From positions 38,475 through 102,474 of the forward strand of contig NZ_JAVAMB010000017.1 in the NCBI RefSeq assembly GCF_030730925.1: a stretch of DNA of 64,000 bases, written 5' to 3'. The notes beneath the pieces were generated by a model. It had not been told where the DNA came from and searched no databases. It saw nothing but the letters and a program-made list of their open reading frames with translations. Shown in pieces: positions 42,052 to 51,390 of the stretch; positions within the stretch are counted from its first letter, which is position 1; every line of letters starts with the position of its first letter. The DNA is from Flavobacterium sp. DG2-3 (GTDB lineage Bacteria; Bacteroidota; Bacteroidia; Flavobacteriales; Flavobacteriaceae). The position numbers were made by a program, and so were the translations under genes.

Positions 42052-44199
42052 TTATCCCTTCTTCAAAATACTTCCCAAACCACGACCAATCTGCTCAATC
42101 GCTTCAATTCCTTTGGTTAAAGGCGAAGCTGTAAAATCTTCGTAGGCATCCATGGCGCTTTCTTTTCTGTCGTCGTGCGGATAAACCAAAATCACATTGT
42201 TTTCACTAAATGATTTTTCGAATTTTGAAGGCAATTTATCAAAGATAGACTGATACGAAACCGAACCTTTTCTTGATAAATTGAAAACCACTAAATCTGT
42301 TGGCTTTATTTCATCTGTAATCGCTTCAAAATCTTCCCAGTCCATTATGCTTTTGAATCCTAATTTTGCATTAAGCTTTAAATTAGTTACAATTTGCTGA
42401 ATCATCTGATGGGTATTGTATTCTGCATAAATTACAATCGGAATACTTAATTCCTGAGACAAACGGCACATTTTCTGCAATAATAAATGAAATCCGATTC
42501 CTCTTTCTGAAAATGGCGGACAGATAAAAACCAATCTTTTTTCTTCTATAAAATTTCTTTGAAACCTGCAGATAAACAAATTCTTATCAACATTATTGAT
42601 AATCGAATCTACATTTTCTCCGAAGATTTTATCAATAAATCCAGTCTTTCTTGGCCAGCCTACAATCACGATATCCGACATAATTTCCTTTGAAGTTCTG
42701 GCAATTCCGCTCGCTGGATTATGGTCAATTCTGGCAATGGTATTTATTTTCACTTCTGAAGCCGATCCTTGAATTACAAATTTATCAGCTGCTTTTCTGT
42801 ATTTTAAAATGTTCTTTTCTGCTTGATTATTGTTCGGAACAATGGTCAATAAAGTAACTGGATTAGACGATTTTTTGTCTTTTATTAAAAGTGCAAAATC
42901 CAATAAACTTGCCGCAGCAGAAGTTTTTGCTAACGGAATTAATATATGCTCGTCTAAAATCTGATCTTTTCCTGCATCTTGCGGTGAAATTTCCTCTTCG
43001 CAAATCGCAATTTTCTTAGCCGCTTTTTCTGTTGCAAAAGAAGCCACAATACAGGTAATCAGAATTAGAATAATAGTTCCGTTTAAGATATTTTCATCTA
43101 AAATTTTTGCTTTATAACCAACTAAAATTACTGCTAAAGTTGCTGCTGCGTGCGCACTGCTCAATCCGAAAATAAGCTGTCTTTCGGTTCTAGTATATTT
43201 AAAAACAATTTGAGTAAAAAATGCTGCAATCCATTTTCCGAATATCGCCACAACACTCAAAGTTCCTGCTACAATTAAAGCTGTCGGTCCGCTCAAAATA
43301 ACGCTAACATCGACCAACATTCCCACAGAAATCAAGAAGAATGGAATAAATAATGAATTTCCAATAAACTCAATTCTGTTCATTAAAGCTGAAGAATGCG
43401 GAATCAAGGGATTTAACGCCAAACCAGCAACGAAAGCTCCAATAATTGGCTCCACTCCTGCTACTTCGGCCAAAAAGGCAGCAAAGAAAACTACTGAAAG
43501 CACAAATATATAATGCGCATGTTTCTCACTTTCTAATTTTTTAAAAAACCATTTTGCAACACGCGGAATAATGATAAACATTATAGCTGAAAAAATGGCT
43601 AAGGAAACTATCAGCTTAACCCAAAATGCCTGAGTTAGATTGCCTTGACTGCTTCCCATAATTACAGCCAGAATAATCAAAACCGCTGTATCAGTCAAAA
43701 TAGTTCCGCCGACTGTAATGGCAACCGCTTGATTTTTAGCAATTCCTAATTTACTCACAATCGGATACGCAACCAAAGTATGCGTTGCAAACATGCTCGC
43801 GGTTAAGAAACTGGCATTAAAATCGTATTGAAGCAAATAAAAACAAACTGGAAAGCCAATTGAAAGCGGCAGAATAAAAGTAAAAAAACCAAAAAGTAAA
43901 CTCTTGTTTCTGTTGGCTTTAAACTCATTCATATCCAGTTCAAGTCCCGCAATAAACATGATATACAAAAGTCCGATTGTCGAAAATAGATCAACAGCGG
44001 AGTTTTTTGCCAGAATATTTAATCCGTGAGGTCCAATTATAACACCCGAAATAATAAGTCCGATAATTCCTGGAATATTAATCTTTTTAAGTAAAATTGG
44101 CGAAAGCAGAATTATAAAAAGTATTAACGAAAAGATCAATACAGGGTTGCTTAAAGGTAATTCGAATTCTTGTAATAGATGTCTGAAAAATTCTATCAT
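42052..44199 (-). CDS. CPA2-type cation:proton antiporter with C-terminal USP-like region
   Basis: This 715-residue antiporter has about 12 membrane helices in residues 1-390, including the sequence GLLYIMFIAGLELD and the core motif GGTILTDTAVLIILA, as in Kef/NhaS3-type transporters. The remaining 320 residues are soluble and resemble two universal-stress-protein-like halves (HILIPLAKTSAAASLLDFAL, LVFICPPFSERGIG). There is no TrkA-N domain, so gating differs from KefB/C. It exchanges Na+ or K+ for H+ across the inner membrane; the ion is not clear. It has its own upstream spacer. Confidence 0.92.
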   Translation of the reverse strand: MIEFFRHLLQEFELPLSNPVLIFSLILFIILLSPILLKKINIPGIIGLIISGVIIGPHGLNILAKNSAVDLFSTIGLLYIMFIAGLELDMNEFKANRNKSLLFGFFTFILPLSIGFPVCFYLLQYDFNASFLTASMFATHTLVAYPIVSKLGIAKNQAVAITVGGTILTDTAVLIILAVIMGSSQGNLTQAFWVKLIVSLAIFSAIMFIIIPRVAKWFFKKLESEKHAHYIFVLSVVFFAAFLAEVAGVEPIIGAFVAGLALNPLIPHSSALMNRIEFIGNSLFIPFFLISVGMLVDVSVILSGPTALIVAGTLSVVAIFGKWIAAFFTQIVFKYTRTERQLIFGLSSAHAAATLAVILVGYKAKILDENILNGTIILILITCIVASFATEKAAKKIAICEEEISPQDAGKDQILDEHILIPLAKTSAAASLLDFALLIKDKKSSNPVTLLTIVPNNNQAEKNILKYRKAADKFVIQGSASEVKINTIARIDHNPASGIARTSKEIMSDIVIVGWPRKTGFIDKIFGENVDSIINNVDKNLFICRFQRNFIEEKRLVFICPPFSERGIGFHLLLQKMCRLSQELSIPIVIYAEYNTHQMIQQIVTNLKLNAKLGFKSIMDWEDFEAITDEIKPTDLVVFNLSRKGSVSYQSIFDKLPSKFEKSFSENNVILVYPHDDRKESAMDAYEDFTASPLTKGIEAIEQIGRGLGSILKKG

Positions 44200-44318
44200 A
44201 TGGTAACTTTATCTTCTTGTGGCACTAATATTTGTAAAAAGACATTTTCAGAATTAAAACAAAATCCATGAAGTATTAATATTAAAGAATCAAGTGTTTG
44301 ATATAACTCGTTCTTTTA

Positions 44319-44326
44319 CAAAAATA
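44319..44326 (-). promoter_or_regulatory. Possible -7 promoter element of the antiporter gene
   Basis: On the minus strand this reads TATTTTTG, fitting TAnnTTTG, about 120 bp before the start codon at 44199. Confidence 0.35.
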
Positions 44327-44468
44327 CCTAAAAAACGTGAACTTTTTACGCAAACTGCATATTAAGGCTTTAAATTTATTTCGTTGCCGAATTATTAAAT
44401 TTTAATATTTATTTTAACAAATACGCAAGATTAACATTAAAAAAGAAATCATCATTGCATTATTCGAT

Positions 44469-44476
44469 TATCTTTG
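44469..44476 (+). promoter_or_regulatory. -7 promoter element (TATCTTTG) of sdaA
   Basis: TATCTTTG fits TAnnTTTG and ends 19 bp before the sdaA start. A well-spaced -33 TTG is not seen. Confidence 0.5.
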
Positions 44477-44495
44477 TCTTAACAAAAATTGAACA

Positions 44496-45923
44496 ATGGA
44501 AGAATGTATCTCTGTTTTTGATATGCTTAAAATTGGCGTTGGCCCTTCAAGCTCACATACTTTAGGTCCGTGGCGCGCTGCCGAACGCTTTCTGGAAGAA
44601 CTGAAAGATGAAGCAATTTTAGACGATATCACAAGAGTAAAAGTCGATTTATATGGCTCGCTTTCTTTAACTGGAAAAGGCCACGCAACAGATCTTGCCG
44701 TAATGCTCGGATTGAGCGGGCAAGATCCTGAATATATTCCTGTAGAAGATATTGCAGGGATTATTAAAAAAATCGAAACCACAAACCAAATCAATTTGGG
44801 CAACCAGAAAGTGATTCCGTTCTTTTTTCTTCAAGACATTGTTTTCAATAAAGATTTTCTTCCTTTTCATGCCAACGGACTGAAATTTACAGCTTACAAA
44901 TCTGATGATTCTGAATACGAATCGACTTTCTATTCTATCGGAGGCGGATTTGTAGTGAAAGAAGAACGTACCAATGCCAAAGCAAAACAAGTAATAAAAT
45001 GCGCCTTTCCATATCCAGTTCAAAACGCAGCTGAATTATTGAATTATACGATTAAAGAAAACAAATCGATTTCTGAGATTGTATATGAAAATGAAATTTC
45101 GATGCGTCCAGAAGCCGAAGTGCATTCTGAATTAATGCGTATCTGGAACACAATGCTAGAGTGCATGTATATTGGCTGCCATTCTGAAGGAATTCTTCCG
45201 GGTGGACTTCATGTACGCAGAAGAGCTTTTGACATGCACCAAAACTTAATTGGTTTATCAAATTATACCGATCCGCAAAGCTGGCTGGAAGAAATTAGAA
45301 AAACAGAAGTTAAATTTCGCCAGATCTTAAAATGGGTAAGCTGTTTTGCACTTGCCGTGAATGAAGTAAATGCTTCTTTAGGGCGCGTAGTTACTGCTCC
45401 GACTAATGGAAGTTCTGGAGTAATTCCAGCCGTTTTAATGTATTATATGGTGATCGAAAATCACAATGCAGGCGAAAAAGAAATCAAACAATTTTTGATG
45501 GTTGCGGGCGAAATTGGCAGTATATTCAAAAAAGGATCTACTATTTCAGCTGCAATGGGAGGATGTCAAGCTGAGATTGGCGTTTCGTCTTCTATGGCGG
45601 CGGCGGCTCTTTGTGAATTAATGGGCGGAACTCCTGCTCAAGTTCTAATGGCTGCAGAAATCGCCATGGAACATCATTTAGGTTTAACCTGCGATCCTAT
45701 TGGCGGACTGGTTCAGATTCCTTGTATTGAAAGAAATACAATGGGTGCCATTAAAGCGATAAATGCAGCCGAACTGGCTCTTGAAACTGATTCTAAAAAT
45801 GCTAAAGTTCCTCTAGACAAAGTGATCAACACGATGTGGGAAACAGCAAAAGATATGAATTCAAAATACAAAGAAACTTCTGAAGGAGGTCTTGCAATTG
45901 CCGTAAATATGGCTGATTGCTAA
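44496..45923 (+). CDS. sdaA: L-serine ammonia-lyase, iron-sulfur type
   Basis: This 475-residue single-chain enzyme turns L-serine into pyruvate and ammonia using a 4Fe-4S cluster. The N-terminal beta domain begins ISVFDMLKIGVGPSSSHTLG. The catalytic alpha domain has APTNGSSGVIPAVLMYY, GGCQAEIGVSSSMAAAAL and CDPIGGLVQIPCIERN with the cluster cysteines. Length equals the fused E. coli-type enzyme. It is monocistronic with a promoter directly upstream, and a perfect palindrome downstream may act as terminator. Confidence 0.96.
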   Translation: MEECISVFDMLKIGVGPSSSHTLGPWRAAERFLEELKDEAILDDITRVKVDLYGSLSLTGKGHATDLAVMLGLSGQDPEYIPVEDIAGIIKKIETTNQINLGNQKVIPFFFLQDIVFNKDFLPFHANGLKFTAYKSDDSEYESTFYSIGGGFVVKEERTNAKAKQVIKCAFPYPVQNAAELLNYTIKENKSISEIVYENEISMRPEAEVHSELMRIWNTMLECMYIGCHSEGILPGGLHVRRRAFDMHQNLIGLSNYTDPQSWLEEIRKTEVKFRQILKWVSCFALAVNEVNASLGRVVTAPTNGSSGVIPAVLMYYMVIENHNAGEKEIKQFLMVAGEIGSIFKKGSTISAAMGGCQAEIGVSSSMAAAALCELMGGTPAQVLMAAEIAMEHHLGLTCDPIGGLVQIPCIERNTMGAIKAINAAELALETDSKNAKVPLDKVINTMWETAKDMNSKYKETSEGGLAIAVNMADC

Positions 45924-45934
45924 TATTTAAGTTT

Positions 45935-46010
45935 GCCACGAATTTCACGAATTACACAAATTCATTTTTTTTAAGTTTAAAAAATTGGTGTAATTCGTGA
46001 AATTCGTGGC
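45935..46010. repeat. Perfect palindrome with 23-bp arms (CACGAATTT nonamers)
   Basis: The left arm 45935-45957, beginning GCCACGAATTTCACGAATTA, is matched exactly by the right arm 45988-46010. Inside the arms the words CACGAATTT and CACGAATTA follow at 9 nt. It may form a very stable stem in the transcript between sdaA and the SH3 gene. Confidence 0.9.
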
Positions 46011-46031
46011 TAAAAAACACAAACGAGATTC

Positions 46032-47225
46032 ATGAAAAAACTTTACTTTTTACTCTTTTTCTGTTCTATTTTACTGCATTCTCAAGAACGTTATTTTCTA
46101 AATTCTGACACAAGACTTTTTACTGCTCCAAACACAACTGCCGATTTTTTAGGCTATTTTAAATATGGGGCTCAAATTCGATTGTTGTCTGAAAATGAAA
46201 ATGGCTGGTACAAAATACAGGCAGATAATTTGAACGAAGGATATGTGCAGGAGAAATATATTGCGAAAAGCCTGAATGCAAAAGATGTAAAAATTAAAGA
46301 CCCTAAAAATCCAATTCTTGAAGGTGGCGACGCGTATTACGGCGGAAATCATCTTTTTATTCTCGCTGCCGGATTAAAAGCCAGAGCTTTACAAGATAAA
46401 AACTCAAAAATTAGAGAAATTCTGTTTACAGGAGATCCTGTTGCTGTAAATTATCTACCATTAAATCCTGACGAATGGGTCAATATTAGCGGAAGCCTAA
46501 ATGAAGAATCTGCAAAATACACACTAAGAAAATTTCTAGGTACGAGACCTGATTTTGATACTTTATTAAATGATTTTGACACCTTAGATAAAAATGCTCT
46601 TTCTGAACGAAAAACAGTAAGCGAAAGAATTGTAGAATTGGCTTGGAATAGCGATTATTCTAAATTAATTCCTGCATACCAAAGATATTGTGAAGTTGTC
46701 AAACAGCTCAATGATCCAAAATTACTTGCTGAAACAGAACTCAATATGGCTTTAGCGAAAGCATTATCCAATCACAAATTATCGGAACAGATTATTGCAT
46801 TCATACAAAAATCACATTACTCGCTCAAAGGTTTTAAAACAAAATCGGTTACTATTTCGCAAACTGATTTAATTAAAACAATGGGAAATCCTTCTAAAAA
46901 AGCTAAGATTTCTGATGAATGCGGTATTTATCTAAGCGATTTATTTTATTATTATCCAGATTTGGAAGTCTCTGTTGATGAAAAACAAAAGCAAGGAGAA
47001 ATCATCAAAGTTTTCATTAACGAAAACAATAAATTCATCATAAATTCAAATGCGGTTTTAGATCATACGCTGTCTGAAAAAGCTTTCATTGAAAAATATG
47101 GAACTTATATTGAAGCTTCTCTAAAATCACCGCACAATTATTCTATTGTAATGGAAGACAGCCAATTTCGTTTAGAATTTAAAGACGGAAAACTATTTTC
47201 TGTCGAAATATTCTATTATTGCTGA
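46032..47225 (+). CDS. Exported SH3-domain protein of unknown function
   Basis: This 397-residue protein has a signal peptide (about 18 residues, ending LLHSQ) and one bacterial SH3 domain at about residues 22-82 (TRLFTAPNTTADFLGYFKYG, ENGWYKIQAD, GYVQEKYI). The remaining 310 residues, with SEQIIAFIQKSHYSLKGFKT and LIKTMGNPSKKAKIS, match no family that I recognise. SH3b domains often bind peptidoglycan, so a cell-wall role is possible (inference). It is 51 bp upstream of panB. Confidence 0.72.
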   Translation: MKKLYFLLFFCSILLHSQERYFLNSDTRLFTAPNTTADFLGYFKYGAQIRLLSENENGWYKIQADNLNEGYVQEKYIAKSLNAKDVKIKDPKNPILEGGDAYYGGNHLFILAAGLKARALQDKNSKIREILFTGDPVAVNYLPLNPDEWVNISGSLNEESAKYTLRKFLGTRPDFDTLLNDFDTLDKNALSERKTVSERIVELAWNSDYSKLIPAYQRYCEVVKQLNDPKLLAETELNMALAKALSNHKLSEQIIAFIQKSHYSLKGFKTKSVTISQTDLIKTMGNPSKKAKISDECGIYLSDLFYYYPDLEVSVDEKQKQGEIIKVFINENNKFIINSNAVLDHTLSEKAFIEKYGTYIEASLKSPHNYSIVMEDSQFRLEFKDGKLFSVEIFYYC

Positions 47226-47276
47226 TTCCCATCTTACAATTATTCAATACTTTTACAATATCAAAAAAACAAGAAA

Positions 47277-48095
47277 ATGTCAGTAGCAAAAAAAGATTAT
47301 AAAAGAATCACAACAAAGTCATTAATTGAAATGAAAAGCAACGGAGAAAAAATCTCTATGCTTACTGCGTATGATTATACAATGGCGAAAATTGTTGATA
47401 CCGCTGGTATTGACGTTATTTTAGTTGGAGATTCAGCATCAAACGTAATGGCTGGTCACGAAACGACTTTGCCAATTACTTTGGACCAAATGATTTACCA
47501 TGCTTCTTCTGTAGTTCGCGCAGTAGAAAGAGGTTTGGTTGTCGTTGATTTGCCTTTTGGAAGTTACCAGTCTGACCCAAAAGAAGCGTTGCGTTCTTCG
47601 ATCAGAATTATGAAAGAAAGCGGTGCTCACGCGGTAAAATTAGAAGGCGGAAAAGAAATTAAAGAATCGATCAAAAAAATATTGCATGCTGGAATTCCAG
47701 TAATGGGACATTTAGGTTTAACTCCTCAATCTATTTACAAATTCGGAACTTACAGCGTTCGAGCAAAAGAAGAGGAAGAGGCTGAAAAACTTATTGAAGA
47801 TGCTCAAATGCTTGAAAAAATAGGATGTTTTGCTGTTGTTCTTGAAAAAATCCCAGCTGACTTGGCTAAAAAAGTAGCAGAAAGCATTTCTATTCCTGTA
47901 ATCGGAATTGGAGCTGGTGGCGGTGTTGACGGTCAGGTATTAGTAATTCATGATATGTTGGGAATGAACAATGAATTCAGTCCGCGTTTCTTACGTCGTT
48001 ACTTAAATCTTTACGAAGAAATGACGAAAGCAATCGGCCAATATGCCGCTGATGTTAAGGCTAGTGATTTTCCTAATGCTAGTGAACAGTACTAG
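47277..48095 (+). CDS. panB: 3-methyl-2-oxobutanoate hydroxymethyltransferase
   Basis: This 272-residue enzyme makes ketopantoate from 2-oxoisovalerate and methylenetetrahydrofolate, the first step of pantothenate and CoA synthesis. Typical segments are MLTAYDYTMAKIVDTAGIDV, VGDSASNVMAGHETTLPIT with the metal-binding Asp, HAVKLEGGKE, VMGHLGLTPQSIYKFG and PVIGIGAG. Length and motifs are standard. It is followed by an 8-unit octamer array and by a pseudouridine synthase gene. No other pan gene is in the window. Confidence 0.97.
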   Translation: MSVAKKDYKRITTKSLIEMKSNGEKISMLTAYDYTMAKIVDTAGIDVILVGDSASNVMAGHETTLPITLDQMIYHASSVVRAVERGLVVVDLPFGSYQSDPKEALRSSIRIMKESGAHAVKLEGGKEIKESIKKILHAGIPVMGHLGLTPQSIYKFGTYSVRAKEEEEAEKLIEDAQMLEKIGCFAVVLEKIPADLAKKVAESISIPVIGIGAGGGVDGQVLVIHDMLGMNNEFSPRFLRRYLNLYEEMTKAIGQYAADVKASDFPNASEQY

Positions 48096-48103
48096 AAAAG
48101 CCG

Positions 48104-48164
48104 CTAAGCTACTAAGGTTCTAAGGTGCTGAGTTTCTTAGGGACAAAGTGACAAAGTTGCAAAG
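48104..48164. repeat. 8-nt-period array of eight units after panB
   Basis: Units start at 48104, 48112, 48120, 48128, 48136, 48144, 48152 and 48160: CTAAG (three), CTGAG, CTTAG and CAAAG (three), each followed by three free bases. The phase is kept while the core changes from CTAAG to CAAAG. It begins 8 bp after the panB stop. Confidence 0.88.
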
Positions 48165-48194
48165 TTTAAACTTAATGTTTAAGAATATAAATTG

Positions 48195-48219
48195 CCTCCA
48201 GCTTTAGCTGGAGGTTTTG
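48195..48219 (+). terminator. Hairpin after panB
   Basis: A nine-base-pair stem CCTCCAGCT / AGCTGGAGG with a 2-base central gap is followed by a short, mixed T tract, so it may be a weak terminator. Confidence 0.5.
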
Positions 48220-48287
48220 TTTAAGCTTCGAAAAGGCTTTAGCCAAAGTTCTCAAAATTTTAAAATTCAACAATCTAAAAATCGGTT

Positions 48288-48977
48288 TTGAAAATAGTTT
48301 CCAATAAAAATAATTTACAAATTTTACACGAAGACAATCATATTATTGTGGTTAACAAACGTGTAGGTGATATTGTGCAGGGAGATAAAACGGGCGACAA
48401 ACCTCTTTCTGATATTGTAAAGGAATATATTAAAGAAAAATACAATAAACCTGGAGATGTTTTTTTAGGAGTTATTCATCGTTTGGATCGACCGACAACT
48501 GGAATTGTAGTTTTTGCCCGAACAAGTAAAGCGCTTTCGCGAATGAATGAATTGTTTAGCAATCGGGAAACTAAAAAAACCTATTGGGCTGTTGTCAAAA
48601 ATAAACCAAAAGAAGCAAAAGCAAAATTGGTTCATTATTTAAAAAGAAACGAAAAAAACAATACTTCTAAAGCGCATTTAAAAGAAGTTCCGGACAGTAA
48701 ATTAGCGAGTTTAGATTATACGATAATCAAAGAACTACAGAATTACACTGCTCTGGAAATCAATTTGCATACGGGAAGACATCATCAGATTCGTGCTCAG
48801 TTAAGCGCTATTGGATCGCCAATTAAAGGTGATTTAAAATACGGCGCAGACCGAAGCAATCCTGATGGCGGAATTCATCTGCATGCTAGAAAACTTACTT
48901 TTGTTCATCCTGTTTCAAAAGAAGATATCACAATTATTGCCCCAACTCCAGACGATCCAATTTGGAATGCGGTATGA
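48288..48977 (+). CDS. RluA-family RNA pseudouridine synthase, TTG start
   Basis: This 229-residue pseudouridine synthase has ILHEDNHIIVVNKRVGDIVQ, the catalytic motif GVIHRLDRPTTGIVVFA with the nucleophile Asp, and NLHTGRHHQIRAQLSAIGSP. There is no S4 domain. The reading frame has no ATG in the N-terminal region, so the TTG at 48288 is the best start; the next Met is inside the fold (residue 83 or later). The target (rRNA or tRNA) is not known. It lies 192 bp after panB, with repeats and a hairpin in between. Confidence 0.92.
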   Translation: MKIVSNKNNLQILHEDNHIIVVNKRVGDIVQGDKTGDKPLSDIVKEYIKEKYNKPGDVFLGVIHRLDRPTTGIVVFARTSKALSRMNELFSNRETKKTYWAVVKNKPKEAKAKLVHYLKRNEKNNTSKAHLKEVPDSKLASLDYTIIKELQNYTALEINLHTGRHHQIRAQLSAIGSPIKGDLKYGADRSNPDGGIHLHARKLTFVHPVSKEDITIIAPTPDDPIWNAV

Positions 48978-49052
48978 TTTTATGATTTAATTGTTAATTT
49001 TTTAATTTTTATCGATTAACTTGCATAGAGTAAAAAACAAGCTAATCGGAAA

Positions 49053-50381
49053 ATGGATTATAAAAGCAACATCAAATATCGAAAGGAAACTCTAAAAAAG
49101 TTATTATACAATATTCAGAAAAGTGAAGATTTAATCGTAAAAGCTTTATATGATGACTTTAAAAAACCAGAGTTCGAGGCTGTTTTGACCGAAACTAATT
49201 ACGTTATTTCAGAACTGAAAGACGTCATAAAAAACATCAGCAAATGGGCAAAACCCGATCGTGTTTTTCCTTCACTGCTTAATTTTCCTTCTAGCGATTA
49301 TCTTTATAAAGAACCTTACGGAGATGTATTAATCATTGCTCCTTGGAACTATCCTTTTCAGCTTGCCTTATGTCCGCTAGTTGCCGCAGTCGCAGCTGGA
49401 AACCGCGTTGTTTTAAAGCCTTCTGAATTAACGCCACATACATCTGCTATAATTGCAAAAATTATAGAAAAAACATTTCATGTAAATCACGTCGAAGTTT
49501 TTGAAGGCGGAGTCGAAGTTTCTAATAAATTACTGGCTCAGCGCTGGGATTATATCTTTTTTACGGGAAGCGTTGCTGTCGGCAAAATTGTCGCAAAAGC
49601 AGCAGCAGAGAATCTAACTCCGGTAACTCTAGAATTGGGCGGAAAAAATCCTTGTATTGTTGATGAAACGGCCAACTTAAAACTTGCTGCCAAACGAATT
49701 GTCTGGGGAAAATTTATTAATGCAGGACAAACTTGCATTGCTCCCGATTATATTCTCATTCAGAAAAACATGAAGGTCAATTTCATTTCTTATTTAATTG
49801 AAGAAATCATTAAGGCTTACGGAAAAAAAATAGACAAATCGCCCGATTTTGCTCGAATTATAAATACCAAAAACTGGTTTCGATTGACCAATATGATTCA
49901 AAACGAGCATGTTTTGTTTGGCGGAGAAAGTGATGCCAATTCACTTTACATTGCTCCTACCCTTCTTGAAGAACCCGATTTGGACAGTGCCGTTATGAAA
50001 GAAGAAATCTTCGGACCAATTCTGCCGATACTGGTTTACGAGAATGAAAATGACATTGAAAAGGTCGTGAGCCGTTATGAGAAACCTCTTTCATTTTATA
50101 TTTTTAGTGAAAATAATTCATTTTCGCAGCAATTAATTTCAAAATACTCTTTTGGAGGCGGGTGTATCAATGATACTGTTGTTCATTTTTCTAATAAAAG
50201 ACTGCCTTTTGGCGGTGTCGGCCACAGCGGAATCGGTGCTTATCATGGTAAATTAAGCTTCGACACTTTTTCTCATCATAAAGCAATTGTAAAAAAAGGA
50301 AACTGGCTCGATTTGCCTATGCGTTATGCGCCTTACAAGGATAAATTGGCTTCCATAAAACGAGTTTTAGACTGGCTATAA
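49053..50381 (+). CDS. NAD(P)-dependent aldehyde dehydrogenase (class 3-like)
   Basis: This 442-residue enzyme is of the shorter, class 3/fatty-aldehyde type. The motifs are IAPWNYPFQLALCPLVAAVAAG, KPSELTPHTSA, FFTGSVAVGK, E194 in TLELGGKNPC and the catalytic C228 in NAGQTCIAPDYI, with EEIFGPILPIL later. It oxidises aldehydes to acids; the natural substrate is unknown. There is no targeting signal. It is a single gene between unrelated neighbours. Confidence 0.95.
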   Translation: MDYKSNIKYRKETLKKLLYNIQKSEDLIVKALYDDFKKPEFEAVLTETNYVISELKDVIKNISKWAKPDRVFPSLLNFPSSDYLYKEPYGDVLIIAPWNYPFQLALCPLVAAVAAGNRVVLKPSELTPHTSAIIAKIIEKTFHVNHVEVFEGGVEVSNKLLAQRWDYIFFTGSVAVGKIVAKAAAENLTPVTLELGGKNPCIVDETANLKLAAKRIVWGKFINAGQTCIAPDYILIQKNMKVNFISYLIEEIIKAYGKKIDKSPDFARIINTKNWFRLTNMIQNEHVLFGGESDANSLYIAPTLLEEPDLDSAVMKEEIFGPILPILVYENENDIEKVVSRYEKPLSFYIFSENNSFSQQLISKYSFGGGCINDTVVHFSNKRLPFGGVGHSGIGAYHGKLSFDTFSHHKAIVKKGNWLDLPMRYAPYKDKLASIKRVLDWL

Positions 50382-50501
50382 ATCAGTTAAAAACATTTCG
50401 GAATGTTTTGTAGATTTTGATACGGAATTGATTAAAAATACTATATTTACGTCAAGATACCTTTCAAATAGTACAAGTCTATAAAACAATTTTACATTAA
50501 A

Positions 50502-51299
50502 ATGAAATCTACACTTAACCAAATTGAGGACATTAAAAAAAATGGCTATTCCCTTGATTTTGCTACAGTTTTTAATCACGCTTTCGAAAATTATAAAAAA
50601 ATAGCTCTTTACTCTGGGCTTATCATCTTAGTATTTTCAATTATTGCCGCCATAGCTTTTATGGGCATCATGATTGCCTATTTTGGAGCCGAGGCCTTGA
50701 CTAAAGATTTTATTCAGAATTTTGAAAACCAAGAATTCACCGCTATTCAGCTTGTTATACAAACCGTTGCTGTTTCTGTAGTTGCAGGAATTACAGCTCC
50801 TTTTGGCGCAGGTTTTCTAAAAATGGCAGATTCAGCAGATAAAGATGTAGAATTTAATGTTTCAACTATTTTCAGCTATTACAAATCTCCTTATTTTGGG
50901 CAAATTTTTGTTGCAGCATTTATTCCTGCACTGCTAGGAACGGCTCTTGCCAATTTAATTGATAGTCTGGGCGTGTTATTTGTCGGGAATATAATTTCGT
51001 TTACCGTTTCTTTCTTTATGTATCTATCGATTCCGTTAATTGTTTTCGGAAATCTTAAAGCATTCGATGCTATAAAATCCAGCATTATTATCGTTACAAA
51101 AAATCCGATTAACATATTTGCTTTTTTCATCATAGGTTTTCTTGGTTCAATGGTCGGCTTTATTGGCTGCTGTGTCGGAATCATTTTTACCGTTGTTTTT
51201 AATAGCTCTATGATTTACGCAACTTATTTTGCCATTTTTGGAACAGATTCGGAAGAAGAAGATTCAATTGATTCTATTGGAAGATACGATGTAGATTAA
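50502..51299 (+). CDS. Polytopic membrane protein of unknown function
   Basis: This 265-residue membrane protein has about six hydrophobic segments (residues 35-60, 85-110, 137-160, 165-185, 205-225 and 230-250) and an acidic C-terminus (DSEEEDSIDSIGRYDVD). Flavobacterial relatives have been listed under the name beta-carotene 15,15'-monooxygenase, but none of the histidine ligands expected of that enzyme is visible, so this name is probably wrong. The pattern resembles DUF975-like or glycerophosphodiesterase membrane domains. Function unknown. Confidence 0.7.
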   Translation: MKSTLNQIEDIKKNGYSLDFATVFNHAFENYKKIALYSGLIILVFSIIAAIAFMGIMIAYFGAEALTKDFIQNFENQEFTAIQLVIQTVAVSVVAGITAPFGAGFLKMADSADKDVEFNVSTIFSYYKSPYFGQIFVAAFIPALLGTALANLIDSLGVLFVGNIISFTVSFFMYLSIPLIVFGNLKAFDAIKSSIIIVTKNPINIFAFFIIGFLGSMVGFIGCCVGIIFTVVFNSSMIYATYFAIFGTDSEEEDSIDSIGRYDVD

Positions 51300-51390
51300 A
51301 ATAGAAAATTCTTATTTCGTAGAGAATCTAACCACTTCTCTTTAAGAATTTTCAAAACCCTATTTACTAAACCAACATACCCCAAATTCT

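Noticed and set aside
47226..47276. Riboswitch upstream of panB
   Set aside because: The spacer is only 51 bp and has no recognisable aptamer structure.
50502..51299. Beta-carotene 15,15'-monooxygenase, a name used for similar proteins
   Set aside because: No iron-binding histidines or matching fold; it is a plain polytopic membrane protein.
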